Shown piece after piece: positions 22,648 to 34,564 of a stretch of DNA of 64,000 bases. This DNA comes from Chlorocebus sabaeus. Taxonomy: Eukaryota > Chordata > Mammalia > Primates > Cercopithecidae. The notes beneath the pieces were generated by a model that was given only the letters and a program-made list of their open reading frames with translations, had not been told where the DNA came from and did not search any database. The stretch lies in contig NC_132914.1 of NCBI RefSeq assembly GCF_047675955.1, forward strand, positions 130,124,663 to 130,188,662, given 5' to 3'. The translations under genes and the position numbers were made by a program. The first letter of the stretch is position 1. Each line of letters begins with the position of its first letter.

Positions 22648-22956
22648 GTTTGTTTGTTTGTTTGTTTTTTAGGAGGCTCAGTTTTGCTCTTGTAGCCCAG
22701 GCTGGAGTGCAGTGGCATGATCTCGGCTCACTGCAACCTTCGTCTCCAGGGTTCAAGCGATTCTCCTGCCTCAGTCTCCCAAGTAGCTGGGATTACAGGT
22801 GCACGCCACCACGCCTGGCTAATTTTTTGTATTTTTAGTAGAGACGGGGTTTTGCCATATTGGCCAGGCTGGTCTCGAACTCCTGACCTCAGGTGATCCA
22901 CCCGCCTCGGCCTCCCAAAGTGCTGGGATTACAGGCGTGAGCCACCATGCCCGGCC
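22648..22956 (-). mobile_element. Alu
   Basis: (GTTT)n tail; ends CATGCCCGGCC. Confidence 0.92.
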
Positions 22957-22962
22957 ACATTC

Positions 22963-23251
22963 TTTTTTTGAGACAGGGTCTTGCTGTCACCCGGGCTGGA
23001 GTGCAGTGGCATGATCTTGGCTCACCACAGCCTCGACCTTCCTGGACTCACGTGAATTCTCCCATCTCAGCCTCCTGAGTAGCTGGGACCACAGGTGTGC
23101 GCCACCACACCCAGCTAATTTTTGTATTTTTTGTAGAGACGGGGTTTTGCCTTGTTGCCCAGGTTGGCCTTGAACTCCTGGGCTCAAGTGATCCACTGGC
23201 CTCAGTCTCCCGAAGTGCTGGGACTACAGATGTGAGCCACCGTGTCCGGCC
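22963..23251 (-). mobile_element. Alu
   Basis: Tandem to the previous Alu; more diverged. Confidence 0.9.
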
Positions 23252-23477
23252 TCGTCGAACTTTTATTCAATGAGAAAATTTTTTTTTATTTTCTACTTGT
23301 GTGGAGAGGTCTTCTGGGTTGGCAGATTTTAGGTTTATTTCCCCAACAGGCCAAATAATCGGGTAACTAAGCATAACCATTATTTTAAAAACTTTTTCAA
23401 AGACCACAAACTGCACAAAAGATACCATCTTAGGCAGAAGATGGAAAAGACTGACCAAGATTGAAAATAAGCATAAT

Positions 23478-23764
23478 GGCCGGGTGCGGTGGCTCAAGCC
23501 TGTAATCCCAGCACTTTGGGAGGCCGAGATGGGTGGATCACGAGGTCAGGAGATCGAGACCATCCTGGCTAACACGGTGAAACCCCATCTCTACTAAAAA
23601 AAAAATACAAAAAAATTAGCCGGGCGTGGTGGCGGGCGCCTGTAGTCCCAGCTACTCGGGAGGCTGAGGCAGGAGAATGGCGTGAACCCAGGAGGCGGAG
23701 CTTGCAGTGAGCTGATATTGCGCCACTGCACTCCAGCCTGGGCGACAGAGCAAGACTCCACCTC

Positions 23765-23794
<30 letters not shown>
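23478..23794 (+). mobile_element. AluY
   Basis: Flanked by GAAAATAAGCATAATG on both sides; long A tail. Confidence 0.95.
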
Positions 23795-23795
<1 letters not shown>

Positions 23796-23808
23796 AAATA
23801 AGCATAAT

Positions 23809-24593
23809 GAACTCAAGAAGTACCACATCCTGGTGTATGTGAATGCTTACACTTTAAATTTCTTCACTGCTCGTGGACCAGGCCACTTAGATGAAGCCAC
23901 ACATGGAGTCAGAGCCAAAGAATCCAAGGGCATGCAGCTGCACAGCGATGCTCTTTCCTTCATCAGAATGAGTTTGAAAGGAAATGTCCAAAAAAAGTTT
24001 CCTGTAAACTTGGGGACAAGAGGAACCGAAAATCTACCTTACATAACAATCCTGCCAAGCAACATTTATCCAGCAATCACCGTCTACACCTCGGGGTGAG
24101 GCCACGTGGCCCAGGAATGGTTGCCGAGCAGCGCCGAAGCTCCCAGGGCTGAAGCAGGTGACTCCCGAGCACACGGCAAGGGCCCCACAGGCAAGGGGCT
24201 AATCAACTAGCCAGGAAGATACTGAGTGGCACAAGGCCAGCGGCACCTTTCCAGAAAGTGAGGTAAACTGAGCGAGAAGACCTACAGCAAGGGCCCTTTT
24301 CTCATCTTTGTCTGTCTTCACTGTCCCACAGAAAGAGAGTAAGCAATGACGGAAGTGTCCACTCCCCTGCCTCAAATGAGGGAGGAAAGTTAGGACTGGA
24401 TATTAGCAAATGGCCGGGTTTTTCCCCAGGGCAACTGAGAAAAGAGTAGAGGCAGACGCCACCCCTCTGTGCAGTCTCCCACTTACCCCAGAGGCAGGCT
24501 GAGAATTAGACAAGGGCAGTTCCCAGGTGACCTCACGCTCAGGAACCCCACGGTGCACAGCCAGCAGCATCCACACCTGCAGGGCACAGGAGG
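23809..24593. other. Unique intron before the 38-bp minisatellite
   Basis: An 88-codon frame at 23833-24099 has no recognisable domain. No repeat identified. Confidence 0.45.
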
Positions 24594-25080
24594 CGGGGAC
24601 CAGTGTAGCTCGCGCCTGGCACCTGTGGAAGCAGACATCAGCGTAGCTCGCGCCTGGCACCTGCGGAAGCAGACATCAGCGTAGCTCGCGCCTGGCACCT
24701 GCGGAAGCAGACATCAGCGTAGCTCGCGCCTGGCACCTGCGGAAGCAGACATCAGCGTAGCTCGCGCCTGGCACCTGCGGAAGCAGACATCAGCGTAGCT
24801 CGCGCCTGGCACCTGCGGAAGCAGACATCAGCGTAGCTCGCGCCTGGCACCTGCGGAAGCAGACATCAGCGTAGCTCGCGCCTGGCACCTGCGGAAGCAG
24901 ACATCAGCGTAGCTCGCGCCTGGCACCTGCAGGGAGCAGACATCAGCGTAGCTCGCGCCTGGCACCTGCGGAAGCAGACATCAGCGTAGCTCGCGCCTGG
25001 CACCTGCGGAAGCAGACATCAGCGTAGCTCGCGCCTGGCACCTGCAGGGAGCAGGAGGCAGAGACCAATGTAGCTCGCGC
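24594..25080. repeat. Minisatellite, 38-bp unit
   Basis: The unit is CAGACATCAGCGTAGCTCGC followed by GCCTGGCACCTGCGGAAG, present in about 12 copies (for example starts at 24632, 24670 and 24708). Edge copies are variants (CAGGGAGCAGGAGGC). One more partial copy lies at about 25645-25682, beyond a solo LTR that split the array. Confidence 0.95.
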
Positions 25081-25087
25081 CTGTATC

Positions 25088-25639
25088 TGTTGGTGGAAAG
25101 GCATATGGGGTGCTTGTATTAACTGGCCATAAAAATATGGGACAATAAGTTGTGGAAAGCCACAAGAGGCCTCTGAGGAGGAATGCCTTCTTATTGCCAT
25201 TATGTTCCCATGTTCTGAGCGAGACTTGCTCTCTTATCCATGAACACTGTGTTCAAGGAGAAAGACACTCCTCTGAAGCACTGGAATGTGGCCAGACATG
25301 CAGGTTCCTAGTTAAGCCCGCTCCCACTAGCTACTCTCCGATAAGTTAAAAATACGCTGTTTGAGCACAAAGGAGATTCATTTAAACCGCCACTGCTATA
25401 GATTACACGTAGGACGCATTGCCTCCCTTTCACCGTTTCGCCCTGAACGTCTGCTCGTAGATCTAAGTGTACTCAATAAATAGAGTGGAGACCAGAACTC
25501 TGGGCCTTTTGCAGCCTCCATTTTGCAATTGGCCCCCTGGCCCCCACTCTTTATACACTCTTAACCCGTCTCTTCTCATTCCTTAGTCGCCACCGGACTT
25601 TGGGTACCCTACGGGTGATGTTGAGGCTGGTCCCCAACA
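25088..25639 (+). mobile_element. Solo LTR, same family as 14152-15030
   Basis: Starts TGTTGG and ends CCCCAACA. It is flanked by GTATC (25083-25087 and 25640-25644; a sixth base is ambiguous). An AATAAA-type signal is present (CTCAATAAATAGAG, about 25468). It is inserted in the edge of the 38-bp minisatellite. It aligns along its whole length with the 14152 LTR, in the same orientation. Confidence 0.87.
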
Positions 25640-25682
25640 GTATCTGCAGGGAGCAAGAGGCGGAGACCAGTGTAGCTCGCGC

Positions 25683-26406
25683 GGGCGCTGGCTCCCGAGT
25701 TCTTTACGTCTCACTCTCTGTCATTAAGAGAATCAAGGTAAGACTCAGGCCAGGGAGGCGAGACAGGTCCCAGTGTCAGCAGGGACAGTTAACAACCATA
25801 GTCACTCTGGAAAGACTGGCGAGACTGTGGATTCTGACCCCAGCTGTGGTTAACAGCAGAGCAAGGACACTGAGGCAGGAGGAATTCCTAGAAAAGGCGG
25901 GAAAGGAGAGGCATGGCACGGGGCTTCGCCCATTCCCAGGAAGTAGAGAGAAAGGGCAGAGGTTCTGGGGGACTCTTTCTAGTCCGCAGTGTGAAGGGCT
26001 TGTGGCTAGAGGCAGATTTCTTGAGAACAAACATCCTGGAAGAGCCCAGAGATCGGCATCCGAGACGTAGCTCCTCCTAAGACACCCAGGAGCTCCTTCA
26101 GGCTCGTGGCACAGAGGTCAGGGGTTCCACCGTCTAGGAGGCCCAGAGAGGAGCCCTGACTATAAAGAGACCCCATAGTTACCGGCACCCAAACCTAAGG
26201 TCCCTGAAATCAAGGTCCCCCCGCCCTCCTGGAAGCTTCGAATTAGTTCGAACCCTTTTTGAGTGAATGCAGAGGGACCTCCTCCAGCTGCTTCTCCCGC
26301 AAGGGGAATGTCTTGTCCTGAGTCCAAAAGCAGCCACCTGGCCTCCCGCTTCAGAATCCTGAGTACTTAATCCCTCTGCTCTCACATTCACACCAAACCT
26401 CTCACC
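25683..26406. other. Unique G-rich intron
   Basis: A 156-codon frame partly crosses the LTR end and the minisatellite remnant, so it is not a gene. Confidence 0.45.
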
Positions 26407-29205
26407 CCCCACACGGATACACAAGTACACGCACATACAGACATGCGAACACACTCACAGACGCACAGATGCACACATACAGACACGCACACACAGACAT
26501 GCACACAGACATGTGCACACACACGCACATACAGATGCATACGTACAGACAGGCACACACAGACATGCACACTAAGACATGCGCACACACAGATGCACAG
26601 ATGCACACGTAGAGGCACACACAGACATGCACATACAGATGCACAGGTGCACACATACAGATGCACACACAGACGTGCACACACTCACAGATGCACAGAT
26701 GCACACAGACACGCACACACAGACGCACACGTACACAGACATGTGCACACACAGACGCACATACAGATGCACACGTAGAGGCACACACAGACATGCACAC
26801 TAAGACATATGCACACACAGACGCACATACAGATGCACACGTACCGACAGGCACACACAGACATGCACACTAAGACATATGCACACACAGATGCACACGT
26901 AGAGGCACACACAGACATGCACATACAGATGCACAGGTGCACACATACAGACGTGCACACACTCACAGACGCACACACTCACAGACGCACACATACAGAC
27001 ACGCACACACAGATGCACACGTACACAGACATGTGCACACACAGATGCACAGATGCACATGTACACACACACAGAGACATGCACACAGGTGCACACACAA
27101 ATGCACACGTACACACAGGCATGCACACATACTCAGGCACACTGATACACATGTACATCACACACTCAAGACACACACTGATACAGTTACAGACACGTAC
27201 AAAGACATGCACACACTGATACACATGTACATCACACACAGACGTACACACAAACACAATGATACGTACCTCACACACACAGACATGTACACACAGACAC
27301 ACTGATATGTATATCACACAAACAGACATACACTGATACACATGTACATCATGCATACTCTCAGATATGTATACATAGACACACTGACAGGTACATCACA
27401 CATACACTCACAGATGCGCACACACAGTGATACACACGTATACACAGACACGTACAGTCATGCACACATACACTCAGACACAATGATACACACGTACATC
27501 ACACAGACATGTACATACAGATCCAATGATACGTACATCACACATACACTCAGATGCACACACACAGATACACATGTACAGACACGCAGACATGTGCACT
27601 CAGACACGCTGATACATACATCACACAAATATACACAGACACAATGATACACACGTACATCACGCATACACTCAGAGGCACACACACAGATACACGTACA
27701 CACAGACGCGCGCACACACACACTCAGATGCAGTGATACACATGTACATCACACACAGACATGTACACACAGACACGATACACACGTACATCACACACTC
27801 AGATGCACACACACACGTACACACAGACATGCACACTTAGACACACTGATACATAAATCACAGACATGTACACACAGACACAATGATACATACATCACGC
27901 ATACACTCACACAGATACACACGTACACAGACACACTCAGATGCACTGATACACACATACATCAGACCCACAGATATGTACACACAGACACACTGATACG
28001 TACATCATACACACACTCAAGACGTAGACACGTATATCACATACACACACACTGATACACACGTACATCACACACAAACGTACATACACACTGATATGTA
28101 CATCACACACACAGACACATAAACATACCGATACACATGTACATCACACAGACACAGACACTCATACACACATACATCACAAACATGTACACACACACTG
28201 ACACGTACATCACAGACACACAGACACGAAGGCACACACTGATACGTACATCACACACTCACAGACACGTACGCACATACAGATACGTACGTCACAGACA
28301 TGTACACACAGACACTGATACACACGTACATCACACATACACAGACATGTACACAGATACACTGACGCACATGTACATCACACATACACACAGATACACA
28401 TGTACACACACAGACATGTACACACAGACATGCACACACACAGATACATACATCACACACACACAGATACACATGCATATCACACATGCATATATGTACA
28501 CACACCGATATGTACATCACACTCACACACAGACATGTATACACACAGATACGTACCTCACACATATACACACTCAGACATGCACACAGACACATACATA
28601 TATCATATACACAGACATGTACACACACTGATGTACACATACATCACAGATGCACTCAGACATGTACACACACTGACACACTGATGCACACATACATCAT
28701 ACAGACGTACACACACACACTCAGACATATCACAGACACATACAGATACACACACTGATGCACACGTGCATCCCACATAACCCAGACATGCACAAACTCA
28801 CTGACATACACGTACATCACACATGCACACACACTGATACGTACATGACACACACGTACAACACACATCACACATACACAGACAAGCACACACACACATT
28901 GATACACACATCACACAGGCACGTACACACACACTGATACACACGTACATCACACGTGCACACACTCATAGACACACTCATACACATACATCACACACAC
29001 TCATACACGTACACCACACATACAAATACACACATACATCACACATACATACTCACACTCAAACATCACACACACATTCATACGTACATCACACAATACA
29101 CATTCCCACACACAGACCTCACAGTTTCACACACGTACATATACCACATACACACATGTTCACACACACATCACACACACATTCATGCATGCATCACACA
29201 CACAT
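26407..29205. repeat. 2.8-kb CA/TG-rich satellite-like tract
   Basis: Imperfect CA-rich repeats (CACACAGACATGCACAC, ACGTACATCACACA and similar) fill the interval. Alternating purine-pyrimidine runs predominate. Frames full of His/Thr (plus) or Cys/Val (minus) are composition artefacts. The first kilobase is rich in CAGATGCACA words and the rest in CGTACATCACAC words, so two subtypes adjoin near 27.15 kb. Confidence 0.95.
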
Positions 29206-29246
29206 AGTCTCATTTACCCGCTAGGAAAGCAGCATTTGCTGAATCC

Positions 29247-29546
29247 TTTTTTTTTTTTTTTTTTTTTTGAGATGGAGTCTCGCTCTGCCGCCCATGCTGG
29301 AGTGCAGTGGCCGGATCTCGGCTCACTGCTCCACCTCCCGGGTTCACGCCATTCTCCTGCCTCAGCCTCCCGAGTAGCTGGGACTACAGGCGCCCGCCAC
29401 CTCGCCCGGCTAGTTTTTTGTATTTTTTAGTAGAGACGGGGTTTCACCATGTTAGCCAGGATGGTCTCGATCTCCTGACCTCATGATCCGCCCGTCTCGG
29501 CCTCCCAAAGTGCTGGGATTACAGGCTTGAGCCACCGCGCCAGGCC
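29247..29546 (-). mobile_element. AluY (Old World monkey type)
   Basis: Flanked by GCTGAATCC / GCTGAATTC. At the edge of the CA-rich tract. Confidence 0.94.
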
Positions 29547-29693
29547 CGCTGAATTCTTACTACACACCAAGCACTGCGCTGCACCCACGGGAAAGACCAC
29601 TCAACAAGATGTACGGCGTCTTTGCCCTCCAGGGAAACAGCCAAGTAAATAAATGATTTCTGACTGTGAGCGCTCAGAAGAAATTTTAACTGT

Positions 29694-29998
29694 GGGCCGG
29701 ACGCCGTGGCTCACGCCTATAATCCCAGCACTTTGGGAGGCTGAGGCGGTAGGCGGATCACTTGAAGTCAGGAGTTCGAGACCAGCCTGGCCAACATGGC
29801 GAAATCCCATCTTTACTAAAAATACAAAAAATTAGCTGGGCATGGTGGCGGACGCCTGTAATCCCAACTACTCAGGGGGCTGAGGCAGAAGAATCACTGG
29901 AACCCGGGAGATGGAGGTTGCAGTGAGCTGAGATCACGCCACCGCACTCCAACATAGGCGAAGTAGCGAGACTCTGTCTCAAAAAAAAAAAAAAAAAA
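29694..29998 (+). mobile_element. Alu
   Basis: Flanked by AAATTTTAACTGTG on both sides. Confidence 0.94.
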
Positions 29999-30950
29999 GG
30001 GAAATTTTAACTGTGACCTAGTGATGGACGGACAGAAGACATTCCTCCCAGACGTCGGAGAGGCTTGTGGGAGGAGGTGGCTTTTAGCTGAGCCTGAAGC
30101 AGGAGGAGCCTACCACCGAAGGCTGGGCCGACCATACCACTCCAGGCACCTCAGATGCAAAGGTCTTGGGTGGAGGAGCCAGAGGTCATCAGGAGGGATG
30201 GAAGAGGCCCAGGAGGTACAACCAGCAAGGGGAAAATTCTACAAGGAGAAGACCTGAAAGCCAACGGGGTCACTGAGAACTTTTAAAAAGGAAATCACGT
30301 AAAAAGAGTGGTCACTGATCAACGGTCACATGCTACAAGGAGAGGGCCAAAGGGCAAAAAGACTTGTCACACATGAGAGGCTTCACAACCATACGCACTC
30401 GGATCTGCTTCCAGACCCACCAACACGGCCCTCCCAGGCCCCTGGATTACCAAGTCCCAGAGAGGGCCTCAATCACACACACACACCCCAGACACGAACC
30501 ACTGAACTCCACAGCTACAAGCCCATGCCAACCTCCAGCGTCCCAAGTCCCCCAGTCACTCACAGTGACCACCTGAGAATTCTCCAGTTCCACATCCCAA
30601 GACGTCCCCAGATCACTGAATCCAACAGGCCTGCTTCACAGACCTCCAGACCACACAACCACGGAACCCCATAAACTCCACTCCCACTCACCCATGTGCC
30701 CCCATCACTCCCACAGAACCACAACGGCTGACTTCACAGGCCACCCAGTCTCTCTCCCCGAGAGGCTGCTCCTCCAGGGCCTTCAGTGACACATGCTATG
30801 GGTTCCCCAGTGATTAACAAAGCCCCCAGGTGGTAACTCTAGTGGCCCCACAACAGCCTCCAGAGACACCTGACCACTGACTCCACAGACTGGCATGGTG
30901 TTGGCTCCCAGACAACTAATCACAGATATCCAAAGGCCACTAACTTAATA

Positions 30951-31244
30951 TTATTATTATTTTTTAAGATGCAGTCTCGCTCTGTCACCAGGCTGGAGTG
31001 CAGTGGCGCAATGTCGGTTCACTGCAACCTCCACCTCCCGGGTTCAAGCAACTCTCCTGCCTCAGCCTCCTGAGTAGCTGGGACTACAGGTGCCCACCAC
31101 CACTCCCAGCTAATTTTTGTATTTTTAGTAGAGACGGGGTTTCACCATGTTGGCCAGGATGGTCTGGATCTCTTGACCTCGTGATCTGCCTGCCTCAGCC
31201 TCCCAAAGTGTTGGGATTACAGGCGTGAGCCATCTCGCCCGGCC
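30951..31244 (-). mobile_element. Alu
   Basis: Flanked by AAGGCCACTAACTT on both sides; (ATT)n tail. Confidence 0.94.
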
Positions 31245-31861
31245 AAGGCCACTAACTTCTAACTCCACATTCACTGCAAATGGCAAAGAAACCATGAGGC
31301 TCCCAGGCTTCCCTCTCACTGACACCCACAGGGTCCCCAATTTCTCGCCCTCACCCACCCACACATCACAGACACTTGCATGGATGCTTGGCATTCATCC
31401 CAAACATCAAACTCCCAAGCCCTCCGATCATTCCTCCTCACAGACCTCACTGCTCACCCCATCAGTCCTTCAGTCATCTCTGGTACCCAGTCACTGATAC
31501 AAACAAGCTCCTTCTCACCTGGTTCCAACACCCTCAAATAACAAAGCCAATGCACAGGGCACGAGCCAACAAAACCATCCCCCATTCAACGATGCACACT
31601 GGACCTTTTATTCCTAATTCTCCACAGGCCCCCAGACACTCACCTGGCGTTTACCATTCCTATGTCACACCATAGACCCCATGGGCCAGGCAGAGTCATC
31701 CCTACAGGCCCAACTGATGACTGGACCCCAGTGACTCCCACACGGCTTTTAAATACAGATGCCCAGACACCATAATCACCGGCACCCCCAAACCCCCACT
31801 TAAAAATCACCACAGACTGAAACCCCAAACACTGAGTCCCAAAGGATCCCCACAGAACTCA

Positions 31862-32066
31862 GACACTCCTGCAGGTGAGCTGGGGAGGGAGGGGAAGAGA
31901 AAGGTGGGGAGGGGAGAAGAGTGGGGAGGGGAAGAGAAAGGTAGGGAGGGGAGGAGAAGGGTAGGAAGGGGAGGAGAAGGGTGTGGGGGGAAGAAGGGTG
32001 GGGAGGAGAAGGGGCTTCAGTCACCCCTGTAGGTGAGGTGGGGAGGGGAGGAGAAGGGGCTTCTGT
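31862..32066. repeat. Purine (G/A) tract
   Basis: GGGGAGGGGAGAAGAG and GGGTAGGAAGGGGAGGAGAA repeat for about 200 bp. The plus strand has many GGG/GGGG runs, so quadruplex or triplex formation is plausible. Confidence 0.85.
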
Positions 32067-32589
32067 ATTCACTCACTTTATCAGGTGCCCAGGTCACGCC
32101 CTCATAGAGCCCCTCCCCAATAACTGACATCCTCAGACTTGCGCCACAGACGACCTAAATTGGACCCATCACTCAATGCCAAGGGATCCCTAATCCCTTA
32201 TCCCTCAGGCCCCCAAGCATTTGCCCCATGACACCCCATTCTCTAATCCACTCCATGCTGGAGCATTCACTGACACTCCCATAGCCCTTCCCAAACACCA
32301 CCTGGAAAGGGATTGTGGGGCTGTGCACAAATGCCGACCCCGCAGGCCGCTCCAATGACGCCAAGTACGACCCCGTTGTCCACGCACTCACAACCTGCAA
32401 CGGGTCCACCATTAACTTACATCCAGACTCCCTTGTCACAAACACACAGCGCCCCCATTCCTAGTGCTTCAATCATAAGATCCCCAAACACAAGCACAGA
32501 AACCAACCCCAGCCACTCGCCAGCATAGGCCACCCCATACTCGCCTCTGCTATTGGAGACGCGTTGAAACAGCAACCACCGTTATTCAG

Positions 32590-33329
32590 CTGTCAAATAA
32601 AACATGCAACCGGACACAGCAAAGACGGCTCCAAAAGGTTATTGGAAGTGGGGAAAAAAGACGCGGAAGAGGGTTGGGAAGGGGAAGGGGAAGGGGAAGG
32701 GGCTTCTGGGAAGAACCCTGAAGCCACAAGACTCATGTGCATCTCTGCAAAGCAAAAAGGGATTTTCTTTCCTAGAGAGATGTGAACAAGGGTAGCAAAG
32801 ACCAGGCCTGCCAAGCGAGGTGGAAGTTCGCGCGACCAGACAGCAAAGCAGAGGAAGCCTGACCCTGAGCCAGCCTGTTCTCTGCCGAGGCTGCGTGTTG
32901 GCTCAGGACGGGGATGGGCCAAAGCTCAAGAAAATGGGGAAAGGAAAGAAGCTTAGCCACAGTTTGGTTAAGGAACATTTTGCTCCGACCGCTCAGTGTT
33001 CAGCCAGTCACTGATGAGGCAAGCGACAGCAACGTGGCGGGTCTGTGTGAACAAGGGGCATCCTGGAGGCTGACCTAAATCCTATAGGGAAGGGGGCCTC
33101 TTTGCAGTGAGTCATCTCCTGGAACCCAAAAGGGTGGGAAATCCCTCAGCCTTCACTGTTTCCAGGAGCACAAGGCTCTGGCGAAATTCAACACTGTCAC
33201 AGCCGGCAGGCTTCCGTGAATGGAAGCCACACAAGCGAGCCCCTAACCCCTCCCAAGCAGACCCCCGCAGAAGCCTCATCATTCACCCCGCTGGCCTCCA
33301 ATGCTCACCACAAGGCACATCCAAATCAT
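32590..33329. other. Unique ZNF605 intron 1 just inside the CpG island
   Basis: No exon or repeat recognised apart from the short GGGGAA run. Confidence 0.45.
32676..32702. repeat. Short (GGGGAA)n
   Basis: Four tandem copies of GGGGAA. Confidence 0.85.
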
Positions 33330-33613
33330 TGATCAGCACAGTCCTAATCGCTGCAGACAAATCCTCCACACGGCCTCCCAGGGGCCCCTCTCCCCTAGGG
33401 CCAAGAGCAGCCTCGCGTCCCCTTGCCCCGGCCGCGCTGCACCCCAAGTCTACAGCGACCTCCATAGGCCGCCAGTGAATCGCCCAGCTGACCCCAGATC
33501 TCCCCCGACACCCACATTCAGCGCCCCGCCGCCGCCCGCCCTACAGCCCCTACCCCGCCCGCTGCCTCCCACCCCCGCGCGCCCCCAGGGCCCCCGCCCG
33601 AGGCCCGCCGTCC

Positions 33614-33623
33614 GCGCATGCGC
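33614..33623. promoter_or_regulatory. NRF1 site
   Basis: The palindrome GCGCATGCGC matches the NRF1 consensus and sits in the ZNF605 CpG island, about 180 bp downstream of the exon 1 donor. Confidence 0.55.
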
Positions 33624-33791
33624 CCAGGCCGCCCCGCAGGCCTTTCTGGCCCCGGCCGGCAGCCAGCTCTGGCGCGCTGGGGTCAGCGCTAGCCGGTCCG
33701 CAGCGGGGTCACCGCGACCCCCGGCGCAGACACAGAGGCCGCCTCCAGCCCCGCCGCCTAGTCGTCCCGCCCCCGCTGCACACTCCCTTAC

Positions 33792-33950
33792 CCCTCGGAC
33801 CTCGCAGTGCCGAGGTGGACACGGCCCCACCGCGGAAGTGAACGCGCAGAGAACTACATTTACCAGAGTCCCGCTCGTGCTGGAACTACACTTCCCGAGG
33901 GGCTCCGCGGTGCACCCGCCGGGGTCGCCGCTAGGACGTTTCCGGTTGGA
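33792..33950 (-). other. ZNF605: ZNF605 5' untranslated exon 1 (approximate 5' end)
   Basis: Inside the CpG island, the minus strand reads GGTCCGAGGG and then the donor GTAAGG at 33791. The exon therefore ends at 33792. The transcription start is not visible; 33950 is a guess based on the ACTACA promoter motifs at 33851-33900. There is no TATA box, as is usual for KRAB zinc-finger genes. Confidence 0.55.
33851..33900 (+). promoter_or_regulatory. Two ZNF143/THAP11-type (GFY) elements
   Basis: ACTACATTTACCAGAGTCC (33853-33871) and ACTACACTTCCCGAGG (33885-33900) resemble the ACTACAATTCCCAG... element bound by ZNF143/THAP11 near housekeeping start sites. They are 32 bp apart. The first has a weaker core. 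Confidence 0.5.
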
Positions 33951-34077
33951 AAAGCCGCTTGGCGGGTAACTGGGGAGGACTGGAAGAAATCTAGGATGGA
34001 GCCGGCAGTGCTGGCCCAACATGTCTGTGAGAGAACCTAACGGCGCCTCCAGGAGGACGCCTCTGCATCTTTTCCTT

Positions 34078-34257
34078 GTTTTTTTGTTTGTTTGTTTTTG
34101 GAGGCAGGGTCTCGCTCTGTCACCCAGTAAGGAGTGCAGTGGTGCCATCACCACTCATTGCAGCCTCAGGCTGGTTTCCCAACTCCTGGGTTCAAATGAT
34201 CCTCCTGCCCCAGCCTCCTAAAATGCTGGAATTACAGGCATGAGTCACTGCGTCCGG
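34078..34257 (-). mobile_element. Partial Alu
   Basis: About 180 bp with an internal deletion; ends GCGTCCGGC. Lies just outside the CpG island. Confidence 0.8.
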
Positions 34258-34312
34258 CTTCTTGTCCATTTTACATCACAGCTGTAAGTAATATAGGTAA
34301 ATTTTAGTGTTA

Positions 34313-34556
34313 CGCGCGTTGCAGTGAGCCAATATCGTGCCATTGCACTCTAGCCTGGGCGACACTCCGTCTCAAAAAAAAAAAAAAATTAGCTGGGAGT
34401 GGTGCTGGGCGCCTGTAATCCCAGTGACTCAGGAGGCTGAGACAGGAGAATCGCTTGAACCCGGGGGGCGGAGGTTGCAGTGAGCCGAGATCCCGCCGCT
34501 GCACCCCAGCCTGGGCGACAGAGCGAGACTCTGTCTCAAAAAAAAAAAAAAAAAAA
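34313..34556 (+). mobile_element. Rearranged Alu fragments
   Basis: An Alu right end with A run (34318-34388) is joined directly to a second right half (34389-34556). Confidence 0.8.
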
Positions 34557-34564
34557 GGTTTTTG

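Larger units (their letters stand above)
30430..32590. other. Cytosine-rich, degenerate repetitive stretch
   Basis: Outside the Alu at 30951-31244 and the purine tract, phrases like CACTGACTCCACAG, CACTGAATCCAACAG and CACTGAGTCCCAAAG recur irregularly amid C/A-rich sequence. This suggests an old decayed tandem repeat. No gene is seen; frames of about 70-114 codons lack domains. Confidence 0.5.
33330..34040. promoter_or_regulatory. ZNF605: CpG island promoter of ZNF605
   Basis: CpG-dense, GC-rich sequence contrasts sharply with the Alu and L1 flanks. It contains a palindromic NRF1 site, ETS-like CTTCCG/CGGAAG cores and two ACTACA-type elements. Long frames across it on both strands lack splice or homology support and are composition artefacts. 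Transcription is expected leftward into ZNF605; rightward initiation is possible but not shown. Confidence 0.82.

Noticed and set aside
24594..25080. CRISPR-like array of regular repeats
   Set aside because: Units are contiguous with no unique spacers, in a primate intron; an ordinary minisatellite.
25600..26070. 156-codon frame
   Set aside because: Starts inside the solo LTR and crosses the minisatellite remnant; it cannot be an old conserved gene.
26388..28907. Cys/Val-rich or His/Thr-rich proteins on both strands
   Set aside because: Composition artefacts of CA/TG-rich DNA; frames overlap on both strands without domains.
26407..29205. Interstitial telomere repeat
   Set aside because: No TTAGGG/CCCTAA arrays were seen here or elsewhere in the window, although the locus is subtelomeric.
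33301..34154. Frames of 222 and 234 codons across the CpG island
   Set aside because: GC-rich DNA is poor in stops; they overlap on opposite strands and cross the ZNF605 exon 1 donor.
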